Assembly (NCBI GenBank): GCA_003439945.1
Contig: QVRM01002810.1
Location: 202,001-266,000, forward strand
DNA: 64,000 nucleotides
Direction of reading: 5' to 3'
Source: Dermanyssus gallinae
Lineage: Eukaryota > Arthropoda > Arachnida > Mesostigmata > Dermanyssidae
The notes under the pieces are model-generated. The model was not told the origin of the DNA. It was given only the letters and a program-made list of their open reading frames with translations, and made no database searches. Shown one piece after another: positions 23,800 through 33,830 of this stretch; positions within the stretch are counted from its first letter, which is position 1, and every line of letters starts with the position of its first letter. The position numbers and the translations under genes are program-made.

Positions 23800-24420
23800 A
23801 TTCGCTCAGAAGAAGACCGCCAACAACCCTTCAAGTGGATAAACACGTGCGGGAGAAAATCGCCAAGAACCCGTAAAGTTGTCCAAAGGAGGCCAAAGGC
23901 AAATTTCAGTAACTATAGTGACGTGGGTCCGGAAACTAACGCTCTCTTGGAGATAAGCAAGAGGCGTTGCGTCGAGTATTGCGTACGAAAACCTCAGAAT
24001 ACATGCCATATGCGCTCAAGACACGACCGGTGCTACCTGAGGATACAAAGGCCATAGAGTTGCCCGCTGCAAATTGCTTGTGGCTCCATTGAACCGGCAG
24101 GCAGCGAGCCGCATTAGGATGTCCGGATCACGGAAACTAATGATCATGTTTGGTGCCAGCAAGAACTGCAGCAGCATTGGCTTGCCCACGATCCTGACGA
24201 CCCAGGATGCACAGTAGGCACACCAAAATCCTCTTTGCCCGAGGGAAGGAAGACATCATCACCAAGCAGATCTACCCAAAGATTCTGGCAACTGTCTAGT
24301 TACCTATTATAGAGTGGGCATTATGGGAAGGCCGTACGTCTTCCAACAAAATGGTGCACCTGGCCATACCAGCAAAATGGTAGGCGATTAACTCCCTTGC
24401 AATATAGGCACGTTCTGCTA
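23800..24420 (+). pseudogene. mariner-type transposase relic
   Basis: A plus-strand block at about 24331-24392 reads GRPYVFQQNGAPGHTSKM. This matches the PYVFQQDxAPxHT catalytic segment of Tc1/mariner transposases, with the catalytic Asp replaced by Asn. Upstream, about 23843-23872 reads VREKIARNP, typical of the mariner helix-turn-helix region, and LMIMFGASK (about 24140-24166) resembles the conserved VMVFG block. Stops and frame changes separate them. Terminal inverted repeats were not found. Function is certainly lost. Confidence 0.55.
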
Positions 24421-24525
24421 CAAATGCTTTATGTACGTCAATACGTCAACCTTCAAATATTTGAACTATCACATGTAGGGCGTTATTGAACAGCTTAGCA
24501 ACAAGTCCAGGAATGTAAATGTAAG

Positions 24526-24650
24526 ATGTTTCGAGATTTCTTTTAGAGACAAAAATATTCTTCTTTTAGAGCCAAAAAATCTTCTTTTAGAGCCAAAAAT
24601 TCTTCTTTTAGAGACAAAAATTCTTCTTTTAGAGACAAAAATCATCTTAA
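24526..24650. repeat. minisatellite, about 22-24 bp unit x5
   Basis: A unit of the form TTCTTTTAGAGACAAAAA is repeated about five times, alternating AGAGAC and AGAGCC variants. Confidence 0.9.
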
Positions 24651-25658
24651 TGTGGTGTGCTCGCGCTTCAGGGCTAGAAGTGAGACAGCGATTTAATCTG
24701 AGAGCGGTTACCTCAAACTCTGTCGACACTCGACGCATTTTGAAGTCAATGTTTTCAGCACGCATTTCTTAGAGGGCAAACTAATTTCCACTAATGCGTT
24801 ATGTGTACCACATACCGTAACGTACCGTTCAGTGTAAAAGAATAAGTAACTAATTATTTAGCTAATACTAGAATAAAATTACGTAATCATAAGTATTAGA
24901 TACAAATCGTTATTTTTCTAAGTAAGAAATTGAAGGGCAGATATAACCAAATCAGAAGAAGTGAGGCCAATGCGAAGTAAATAGTACAAAAAATAAACTT
25001 TCTGTGTAGCGTACAGACCTGTGAGAATGCTTTAATTGCTTGTATCTTGTACCAGATGCACATTTTCTATTAGACTTGGAAGGGCCTATTCCAGCAGAGA
25101 AGTGTAGCAGCCAAACACTACTCAACCAGATCCAACAGAATGGACAACGAGAAACGAGCCACGCATTAGAATCACACTATATATATTATGATTCGATCCC
25201 ACGCATTAGAATCACACCATACATAATGCGTGTGCTGTCTGAGCTACTGCGGCAATTGATGGACGGTGAAGCATAAGCATGAAAACAAACGTATATATGA
25301 GCACGATGATAATGTAAGGCGCAGCATATGCGGTCTACAGTAGGAAATAAAGTGACACACGCATGGCAAAACCTAGGAAGTCGAAGTGTAGACCTCGTTG
25401 AAGAACTAGGATAAAGCTTATATAGCTTCAGATTGAGCACAAGAAGGGGATAAGAGAGAGATAGGGTATGCCAGCATGTCATATGGAACGAACTAAATGA
25501 GAATATATATATATATATATTATTTTTTTGAAACTCATAATGTTAAATATAATAAAATACGAAAAAAAAAAAAACTAATTTATAGTTGTACCCATCTGAC
25601 AAATAACTCCCTAACATGTAAAACTCTAAATTAAAAAAAAAAGCTGCAAAAGGAATAG

Positions 25659-25714
<56 letters not shown>

Positions 25715-26946
25715 GTGAGACATTGTTAATATATACGTATATGCATATGTATATCAGAAACGTTTCACAGATCACCGTTTAGAGGTATAGTAAACTTTGC
25801 ATTCTATTTCGGTGAATACGTGAGCTTCGCTATTCGTTCAGTTTTCATTGTTTTATAAATTCTGTTTTTGCTACATGTCCCTGGTTACGCATGTTGTTTG
25901 AAACATTGAAACTTTAACAAAGCGTATAAAAGCGCGTGAAAGGTCAAGTTAATTGTGCAAGACGTGCGAAGAAATCGGCGAATCTTCGAATAAAAACTAA
26001 AGGGCTTGCAATCGTGACAACAGCTGCGCTGGAGACACTAGGCTTCAGCTGGCGACGGGGCGTCTGACAAAGGGCATGCGACGGTCTGCCGGCACGGTTG
26101 TCTATAAGTTGCTTTAAGCCATCACCTTGCTAGAATCAATACTTGGGATAGACGGTTTGATCAGATTAGGCCCGGAGCAGACAAATATATACGGAGTATC
26201 CAACAAACGATGTAGTCTCCGCAACGATTACATGACGATGCGAAAATGCATTTTTAGGGAGCTTATGTATGCATTCGTAATGATACGCTATGTGCAACCG
26301 TTCATTTTGCTCATGAGCGGAATTGCGTGGTGCAGCATCTGGCGGATATGAAGCTACATTAAGGCTTTGACATTGGATCCCTGCCCATTGATTGCATAAT
26401 TGTGAATAAGATGACCTTGAAATTAACACTACTTGGTTTCCCTTCACTTTTCATATTAATTTAAAACATTTTTGTCGTCGTATAATTGTTAGTAGTTGTG
26501 CCCATTTTGATTACCGCTTTTCTTATTATTTAAAAAGTGGTTTTTGTTATTTTCTCGAATGTTGTTGGTTTACGTTTCACACAGATAGCCTTTATTGTTC
26601 AACGATGGCGTTTTAACACCTCGTTGTTACCACATCTATGCGTATTAATTGTAAACCAAACATTGGCTAGCTAATATATATTCATTGTGTTGTTTAAATG
26701 TCCACACTAATAACTGAATGTTAATTTATTTTTTCATAATAAACAAATTCAAACTTTTTAGACAACTTTTACATGATAACATATTTTTCTTCTTCTACTT
26801 ACATTTACCTTTGCGCAGAGCTGCAAATGTTAAGAAAACTCTTTAAAAGGTGAGTTGCGCCGATATCAATTCGCATTTTCTATTGTAGGTACCATGGGGC
26901 CGTCGCGTCTGGTCAGTAATAATAAAAATCATAGAAATGCATTCCA

Positions 26947-26988
<42 letters not shown>

Positions 26989-28436
26989 CAAAGGGAATGA
27001 TGGCTCTATAATGTATGCGATATGACACCTTTAGGGATTAGAGAAAAGTATGACCACACACATAACCTGAAGCCATTTCAAATCGCCTGAGACAGCTGCT
27101 CCGTTTTTTAAGAAACGGATGCTTCCGCCAATAGGTATTGAAGCGGCAGTTACATCTCTAAAACCAGTGTACGCTTATGGAAATGTAGAGATGCTAGTCG
27201 ATTCCCCTGCAGAGATTCCTTACGCAGAAGACGTTAAAGATGGTGGTGTTGTCAGAAGAACCTGACGAGGTTTCGTTCTATAATATACAGGGTTTTGCTT
27301 CATTAGCTATCCTTGATCCGAATCGATATGGGTTTACAAACTAGACAGGGGATAGCACGAAAGCAACACATATTTGGGTTCTTGCTAAATATCGAAGGTA
27401 CTTCTTCGCTACTTCGAATTCTAACTTAAACTTAAAAACGTTAATAATTCATAATTGCGCGTTTCTCAACACGGACTTGAGCTATTATGTACTCTTTTAA
27501 AATGAACACTTATAACAATACCTGGGCGTTACATTTGATGCGGACTTTTGGTTTAGGCGACACATATGAAAAGCAGTGAAAACAGCATGACGTTTTGCAT
27601 GCGGCTTAATAAATTCATTGTGATGCTAAAACCAATATATGATTCCGATTAGTCGCCTTTTCGTGAGAGTGATGGGAAACTATTAGGACTGTGCAACGAC
27701 AATTCGCGTTAAGTCGCTATTCTCTCAAAGAAACAGTAATCAAAGCACATTTAAGACAACTTCCGGCCTTTTTGCCCAGCGATTTTTCAGCTTTCGGCAA
27801 AAAAACAACCTACAAAGCTTTGCGATAATTCAGCTCCCGAAATCACTATGTTGGAATGTATTGTAAATACTGCCTTTGTTTTTGAAGCATGTTTAAACGA
27901 ATACATTCAGACCCAGCAATATGCAACCTTTGTGTACCGCTCATGTGACTAAAAAAATACTGTACTATATTGTCCTATTGTTAAATCATCGAATCTGCCG
28001 CCTCCCCTCAAAATGTTGCGACAGCCCATTGAAAGCGCCGGCTTCACGTGATTCGTTGATCTCAGAGAGCCAACACGAATGTCTTTGTAGTCGCAAACTG
28101 CACCGAAGGCCCAGCTTTCCCGGCAGTTGGATGGAAAAGAGCCTTAGAAAAGAAACGCACAACAATTGGTAGAATGACGTGGCACGGATATCGCCACCAA
28201 AATGTGCATGAAGCCAAACTGCTCCAATATGGACGAATGTATATATGTGCCGTTTTTTTGTCAAAATGACGTATATACAGCTACCACATATTTATGTGCA
28301 CGAAAGGTAAAGGAACGATTCTGAGACCAAGGTTAACGATATAATGTCTACTTAAAGCATTGTATTATTGAGAAAAAAGTGTAATTAAAACACCACTACA
28401 GCTACCAATTTATGGTAACTTAAAATCGTTCAAAAT
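24651..28436. other. AT-rich non-coding DNA
   Basis: Contains (AT)n tracts at 25503-25520, 25661-25711 and 26948-26986, and an imperfect direct repeat of about 20 bp (ACGCATTAGAATCACAC) at about 25160 and 25202. A possible reverse-transcriptase relic is listed separately. No conserved gene seen. Confidence 0.4.
27520..27720 (+). mobile_element. possible LINE relic (post-palm block)
   Basis: The plus strand reads LGVTFDADFWFRRHI followed by a stop and KAVKTA. This resembles the LGV-x-FD-x-L-x-F-x-x-HI motif after the catalytic box in Jockey/CR1-like reverse transcriptases. The similarity is short. Confidence 0.4.
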
Positions 28437-28542
28437 ATATACAGAGAACATTAAATTGAAGGGCTGATCCCCGGAAAGCTGATCTCACCGATTTAAATAA
28501 ATGGACGAGATCAGCCATCGGGGGTGGGGCCTCTCTGTATAT
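28437..28542. mobile_element. small palindromic element (MITE-like)
   Basis: Perfect 10-bp terminal inverted repeats ATATACAGAG (28437-28446) and CTCTGTATAT (28533-28542) enclose an inner inverted pair, GCTGATCTC and GAGATCAGC, around an AT-rich centre. At 106 bp it could be a short MITE or a chance palindrome. No second copy was seen in the window. Confidence 0.4.
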
Positions 28543-28828
28543 GTTCCTTCATGTCAAAGGCACTGCTGATTGAATATTTTGCTTCGTCCTGCATATGACG
28601 CCACGCATACACCAGACACGTAGTGCATACTTATCACTACCTAGTATGTTCAAAGGCCGCCTTTTACGGTAAATAATAATTATACACCTGCCGGCAGAGG
28701 TGTACCAAGTGCATAAATCGTTTACTTAATTTGCGGAAAGGGTGAAGAAGATAAAGGATTATGAAGTCAACTTTATCCATAGAGAGAATATTACACTAAA
28801 TTTGAGAAGAATCAACAGTACTGAATTG

Positions 28829-28852
28829 GTATATATATATATATATATATAT
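28829..28852. repeat. (AT)n microsatellite
   Basis: A short AT tract. Confidence 0.9.
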
Positions 28853-29029
28853 GCCTCTGTAAATTAAAGACATCCGCAAGTGATAATAAAACCTGGAGCA
28901 TACCTGGAAGAAGAAACAGATCGCCATTTTCCCTGTCGTTTATTTCGACCTTGCCTGAATCTATGTTTGTGTGCATGGTTACAATACCACAACGTTTGAA
29001 TCGGTGAGAAATACGGTCAGTCGTTCACA

Positions 29030-29035
29030 TTTATT
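29030..29035 (-). terminator. Mfap1: polyadenylation signal AATAAA, Mfap1
   Basis: A minus-strand AATAAA lies about 105 bp past the Mfap1 stop. It is the first canonical hexamer seen downstream and a plausible 3' end signal. Confidence 0.55.
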
Positions 29036-29138
29036 TTAACGTAAATTATACAATGTAGCGCCCTTCCCCAAATATATACAAATGACCCTCTATGGCGCCA
29101 GGTCGATAGTTAATAATGCGGTGCATAAGTGCACAGGT

Positions 29139-30664
29139 CTATGCTGTCTTCTTTCGAAGTGACGGCCGCTCGAAGACAGGTTTCGCACCTCCGGCTTTTT
29201 CTATGTGCCACTTCAGATTCTGGGGTGTCTCTGCCGACCAAGGAGAATCGATCTTCGTTGTATCCTGATCAAGAAGATGAGTGTACTTCGTGCGCCCTGA
29301 TCGCCCAAAGTTCTTCACTTGCATTACCTTAGGCAGAACAGACTTATCAAAGTGATCTTCCAAAGTTGGCGCCGAAAAGTCTCTCTTGTATACATCTTCC
29401 TCCTTGTCCTGCACGAAGAATGCGCCACGATGGTAGTACTTCTGCAGGAACTTGTACTTGCCCTTGCTCGAACGGTTTACAACCTTCGACGGGTTGTTCT
29501 TAAGCTCACGTAACCGCTCTTCCTCGGTCATATTGCGTAGCCGCTCCATCTCGAGCTTCTCCTTCTCGAGACCTTCACGAAGCTCACGGTCTCGCTTCAG
29601 CCGTTTAAGTTCTCGGAGCTTCCACGCCTCGTATGCGGCTTCGTCGTTATCATCGTCCGTGCATACGTCGTCAATATTTCCGACGCATGCTCCGGTCTTG
29701 CTCTCCTCCTTGTTTTCCTCGACCTCACGCTTCACTTCATCTTCGACTATCTTCAGCGTTTGCCGCCGGCGTTCCTCAGCCGCCCGCTTGCTCTCAAGCT
29801 CGGCCTCGTATCGGCGCTGCTCTTGCTGCTCGCGCTCCTGAATGGTTACTCGGTCCTTTTTACGCACGAAAACCGGTTTGAGTCTAGGTGGACCCTGCAG
29901 ATCTTCTTCTTCCTCGCTATCGGTGTACTCTTCGTACTCATCCGACTCATCTTCCTCACCGGCGTCGTCATCTCCTTCGGCCGCACGTCGTTCCTCTTGA
30001 CGCGCCGCTTCCTCGAGTTCCTCCTGCCGAACCCTCTGCAAGGCGCGCTGCTTCATCTGAAGTCGTTTCCGTTCGCGCTCCTCCTCGTCGAGGTTATCAT
30101 CGGACGACGATGAAGATGACGACGAGCTTCGGTGACGCCGACGACGCATCGTACCGTCGTCATCATCCTCGTCCGAATCCGCCGCTACCTCACCCAGAAC
30201 ACGCGGCTCTGTAACCTTTCGTCGCCGGAGACGCCGAAGTCGCGGATCGTCCACGTCATCGTCATCCGGCTCCTCCTGTTGTTGTTGCTGCTGTTCTTCA
30301 TCGCCTTCTTCTTCACGATCACCGCCCGCAGCGCGGTGCTTAGCCGTCGCGAGGGTCGCACTTTTGTCGGCATCATCTGCTGACTCGTGGTCTTCCTTCT
30401 GGTCGGCGAGGTCGCCTCGCGCACCAGCAGTACCAGCATCGTCATCGTCCTCAATATCTTCCCGGGTATCTCTCTGCCGCCGCCGGTGCTCTTCGTCGCT
30501 ACCTCGATCGCGCGATCGATAAACATCATTCCGTTCTTCATCTTCCTCTTCGCTGGAATCGTCTGTTGGCGCCTTTTCTCGGCGGTCTTGCCGTTCCCTG
30601 CTATGCCCTCGCCGAGACGGCTTTTGGCGTTCCACAATAAAATCATCGTCCGAACTCTGCGAGT
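29139..30664 (-). CDS. Mfap1: Mfap1 coding exon 3 (terminal)
   Basis: 1526 bp, acceptor TTTCGCAG, finishing the split Asp codon and reading SQSSDDDFIVERQ. The stop TAG is at 29141-29139. The exon holds about 90% of the protein in one piece, with long runs of Asp/Glu/Arg and Gln and a CAA/CAG-type stretch near 30275-30295. Confidence 0.96.
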
Positions 30665-31769
30665 CTGCGAAACGTCGACGAATAGTGGAATTAATAGAAT
30701 GTCAAAAATTACCTAAATGCCGCGAAACAAAGTGCCATGCCATGTTCAAAAAAAAAAAAAATATATATATATATATATATTGCAATTGTTACGCAGAGAT
30801 ACTAAGAAACAAGGTTAACTACAAACCTTCACTGCCGTCTGGCGCGTATCGTGGTCTGCGGCCCGATACATATCTCTGCACCTTAACCTTTTTCATATAC
30901 ACTTCACCCTGCAATTAGCAACACAAGCCATACAAACGTTTATTATTTTATATATCTCAGAAAGTATATATATATTTTGTTAAATAAAAAGGCCCTATTA
31001 GGCGACTACATTACTCAGCAAGTCGACACCTCACCTTTACTTCTTAACACAAGTGCTGCCAATTTTATTTAATGACTTTGTATATATATATATATATATA
31101 TCTTCGGTTTGGAAGTTTTAGAAATACCTAAGCGCAATTTTTGATTATCAAATAGCTCGGAACTCATTCATAGTCTGTTTCGATAGCGGTTTTTTTTTTC
31201 CCGTAAGGCAGTTGCCCGTGTACGGATTGTTCATGTCATGGCTAAGTTTATTCCACTCCGGCATTTACCTTGTCTAAATTGGAAACCATGCAAACCAATT
31301 TAAGAGTGGCCGGTCTGGGTCTCGAACCCAGTCCTCCCGAATGCAAGGCAACGACTTTGCCACTAAGCCACCTTGCTTGGCTGACCAGGTAATCCCATAC
31401 ACAATACCATTGCCTATTTTATTATTGAGGTTCTTATACGAAAATAATGACGCATTATAATACATGTGTTTATACACCCCTTTATATAATAATGTGCCTT
31501 ATCTAGGAAGAGCGGCGTACGTGTATATATATACCACATCGCGGCACTTTTAATGAATGTATGAGTAGTAAATACGCTTATAAACAGCACATTTTTACGC
31601 TTTATGAACACGGTAGGCTATGCTGGCAGAAATGTGTGTATATATATATATATATATATATGTCAAACAAACTCTTTCAATTGTTTTGGATTACTACCTT
31701 ATCATTGACGACGGGGACAGCTCCAGCCGTAGACTGAATAAGGCTGTTTTGATGCACAATGTCCTCCAT
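29139..31769 (-). CDS. Mfap1: microfibrillar-associated protein 1 (MFAP1), spliceosomal B-complex protein
   Basis: Three coding exons (31769-31698, 30908-30827, 30664-29139) join in frame with GT-AG introns to give 559 aa. The start reads MEDIVHQN followed by IQSTAGAVPV, as in animal MFAP1; exon 2 supplies KVKVQRYVSGRRP and YAPDGSE. Exon 3 carries a charged, low-complexity middle, then DPRLRRLRRRK, EEYEEYTDSEEEE, RLKPVFVRKKDRVT, AYEAWKLRELKRLKRDRE, GKYKFLQKYYHRGAFF, and a very conserved tail with RDFSAPTLEDHFDKSVLPKV and GRSGRTKYTHL. The family is a nuclear, largely helical and disordered protein of the spliceosomal B complex that partners Prp38 (yeast Spp381-like). Human MFAP1 is about 440 aa; the extra length here is an acidic Glu/Asp/Arg and Gln-rich insertion near residues 45-200. 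Intron 1 hosts a SINE in the same orientation. Confidence 0.96.
30762..30781. repeat. poly(A)-(AT)n in Mfap1 intron 2
   Basis: An A run followed by AT units between exons 2 and 3. Confidence 0.9.
30827..30908 (-). CDS. Mfap1: Mfap1 coding exon 2
   Basis: 82 bp, entered at phase 0 after TTGCAG and left at phase 1 before GTTTGT. It encodes GEVYMKKVKVQRYVSGRRPR and YAPDGSE, the hallmark KVKRYVSGKRPDYAP segment of MFAP1. Confidence 0.95.
31079..31101. repeat. (AT)n in Mfap1 intron 1
   Basis: A short AT tract. Confidence 0.9.
31190..31386 (-). repeat. tRNA-derived SINE, family A, copy 1 (in Mfap1 intron 1)
   Basis: The minus strand reads an A-box-like TGGCTTAGTGG, a B-box-like GGGTTCGAGACCC, a body with TTGGTTTGCATGGTTTCC and TAAATGCCGGAGTGG, then CCATGACATGAA and a terminal GCCTTACGGG followed by poly(A). 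The same order is repeated at 60772-60977 (plus), which shows this is a dispersed element. It has the same orientation as Mfap1. Confidence 0.88.
31640..31661. repeat. (AT)n microsatellite
   Basis: A short AT tract near the Mfap1 exon 1 donor. Confidence 0.9.
31698..31769 (-). CDS. Mfap1: Mfap1 coding exon 1
   Basis: Twenty-four codons from the ATG at 31769-31767 to a GTAGTAA donor. The phase is 0. The conserved IQSTAGAVPV block and the terminal NDK fit the family N-terminus exactly. An AG about 20 bp upstream of the ATG may be the acceptor of a 5'UTR intron. Confidence 0.93.
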
Positions 31770-33129
31770 TGTGAAAGATCTCACAGGTAGATCCTGGAAG
31801 TTGTGATAGCAATACATAAAGTGAAAAAGGCGATTGTAGACGCCATATCATGCAAATAGTAAACGGGTATAAATTAGTAGTACGAAAATGCACAAATTAG
31901 AAAGTAGTTAAAAGAAACTGTCAAATACAGCTGTCAAATATGAAACATACGCATATGTGTTTAGATACGGATGCCGTTGCGAATAGCAAACGAGCTCCAC
32001 GGCATAACAAAACTCGATAGAATAGCCGCGCAGAACAGCGCACCAATAATAGCTAGCCAAATATCTGTGCATATATAATTTCCAAATTATTATCAGAGAG
32101 GTTCAACGTTAACATCCTCCAAGCGCAACAGCCATAGTCAAACATCAAATATCTAATACAGATCGCTAAACAGTATCGATATATTTCGGCCGCGGCTATC
32201 CGAAAGTGTCAAAATAGACCTACCGGATTCTGTTGAACCGAAGCTGCGCAACAGTCTTAACAGTTGCAGTGGGCTCTCGATATTCGCCTTCGATACTTGG
32301 TGGATCTGATGCGGAATAAAAGGTACTGCTTGAAATGGCAGCACAGCGTCACGGCCAGTCACGCTCCATTATCACGCCCGTTCTTTACTGCTTTCTCTGT
32401 CTCTCTTTACTTGACGAAACAGACTCATAAACAAATTTTCTGCAATTAAATTCTAACTGCAGGTCTTTGTTCGAATGTAAAGCAGATCCGTTCAGTCGTC
32501 AGTGCGTGCCGAACGAACCAAAACATAACAAAGCAAAACAGAACAACAAACAGACGACTGATTTAAGGGAGAGGGCGCAATCCGCTTCCCTCTCCACACA
32601 GTGCGCGGCAGTTTCAACTTACGAGCGTACTATACTACACGTATAAGCTTATAAACGATATGATCACTAAAATTAATTGGAACTCGATTTGCTAACATAC
32701 TAAGCAACAATAGTTAAGCAATATTTCAATAAAAAGTATCTGCGCTGGCTACCGCAAATGAATTCCTTCTACATAGATAGATAGGTTCAATTACTTTCAG
32801 TAGTAATTTGTACAAAAGTTTACAGCTCTTCGAAGCTATCAAATGCTAGTATGAAGTGTTTTTATTGGATGTCTTGTTATTATTTTGTATACTGTTATTA
32901 TGTTAATTATTGACTTTAGATAACCTTAGAGTAAGGCACCAAAATTGTATTGTTTGGCATTTTGTACGATATTGATGTCATGGAGCTGCAGACAAGGTTA
33001 AAGCTTTGTGTGTTCGTGGTTATTGTCGAGTGGGAAAGATTAAGGAGGTTGGGAGGAATTCCCATTAGTATTACTTTTATCTCAGTAACGACAGATATCT
33101 TTATCTGCAGAGGGTAGAGCAGAATCGAC
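31770..33129. other. upstream region of Mfap1, non-coding
   Basis: The Mfap1 promoter should lie here but no clear core element was identified. A more GC-rich patch at about 32480-32610 has imperfect hairpins (CAGTCGTC with GACGACTG; GGGAGAGGG with CCCTCTCC) and could be a promoter or 5'UTR. Confidence 0.35.
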
Positions 33130-33830
33130 ACGCCTACTTATTCATAACGCAAGGACTCCGATGGTGTTACTTGCAAGGCTCTTTTTTGCAGGTGATGTAG
33201 CGGACATACAAGACGTATAGAAGTTATTCCAAATATTCCAACTGCGTAGGCACGATAACTACGGACGTCGGCGTAGTATTTTATTTTACATTTAATTTTA
33301 TATTTGGCAAATGGACCGCCACGGGCTAGAATATTACGGCTCTTGAACAGAGTAGTAATGCTCCCTACAACATTCTTAGGAACACGATCGATATGAGATT
33401 CAAAGTTTAACCACGTGGGATACAAAACAACGCCTAAGAATGTTGTCTCACTAATTATGCCTCACTAATAAGAGTGAGCATTTGAATGCCTCACGGCTAA
33501 TGCTTGCGATACCTCCAAGCGATAGGAACAGGATAACACCGGTTTTCGACCAATTGAAGCCTCTTGAACAAGCTATTTTATGAACAAGCCAGTAGCTATA
33601 AACCAATCTGACAGACGTTTAAGGCCTTTATTAATCATTTTATCTACCTCTCTTGGACAATCGCCGACAAATAGTGCTGTAATGTCTCCAGCAAAAATTA
33701 TAATAATAAGACCGTGTTTTGGTGCATCAAGTATACCGTTGAAAAATGTACTGAACAACAGTGGGCCGCCGTTACTACCTTGAGCCACTCCAACTGATAT
33801 GTTCTCGACATTTGAAAGTCTCTGCCCGCC
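33130..33830 (-). mobile_element. decayed CR1/Jockey-like LINE reverse-transcriptase fragment
   Basis: On the minus strand a block with AQGSNGGPLLFSTFFNGIL (about 33728-33787) matches the PQGSVLGPLLF-x-x-F-x-ND-I motif. It is followed by IIIFAGDITALFVGD, where the catalytic FADD reads FAGD. A second block with LNFESHIDRVPKNVVGSI, YRAYAVGIFGITS and LQKRALQV (about 33160-33420) is the usual thumb region. Frameshifts and the lost Asp show it is dead. Confidence 0.65.

Noticed and set aside
29452..30716. Plus-strand frames opposite Mfap1
   Set aside because: They are antisense shadows of the charged, codon-biased Mfap1 exon.
31308..31380. tRNA gene
   Set aside because: A and B boxes are present, but the acceptor stem does not pair and the same sequence plus non-tRNA body recurs at 60.8 kb, so it is a SINE.
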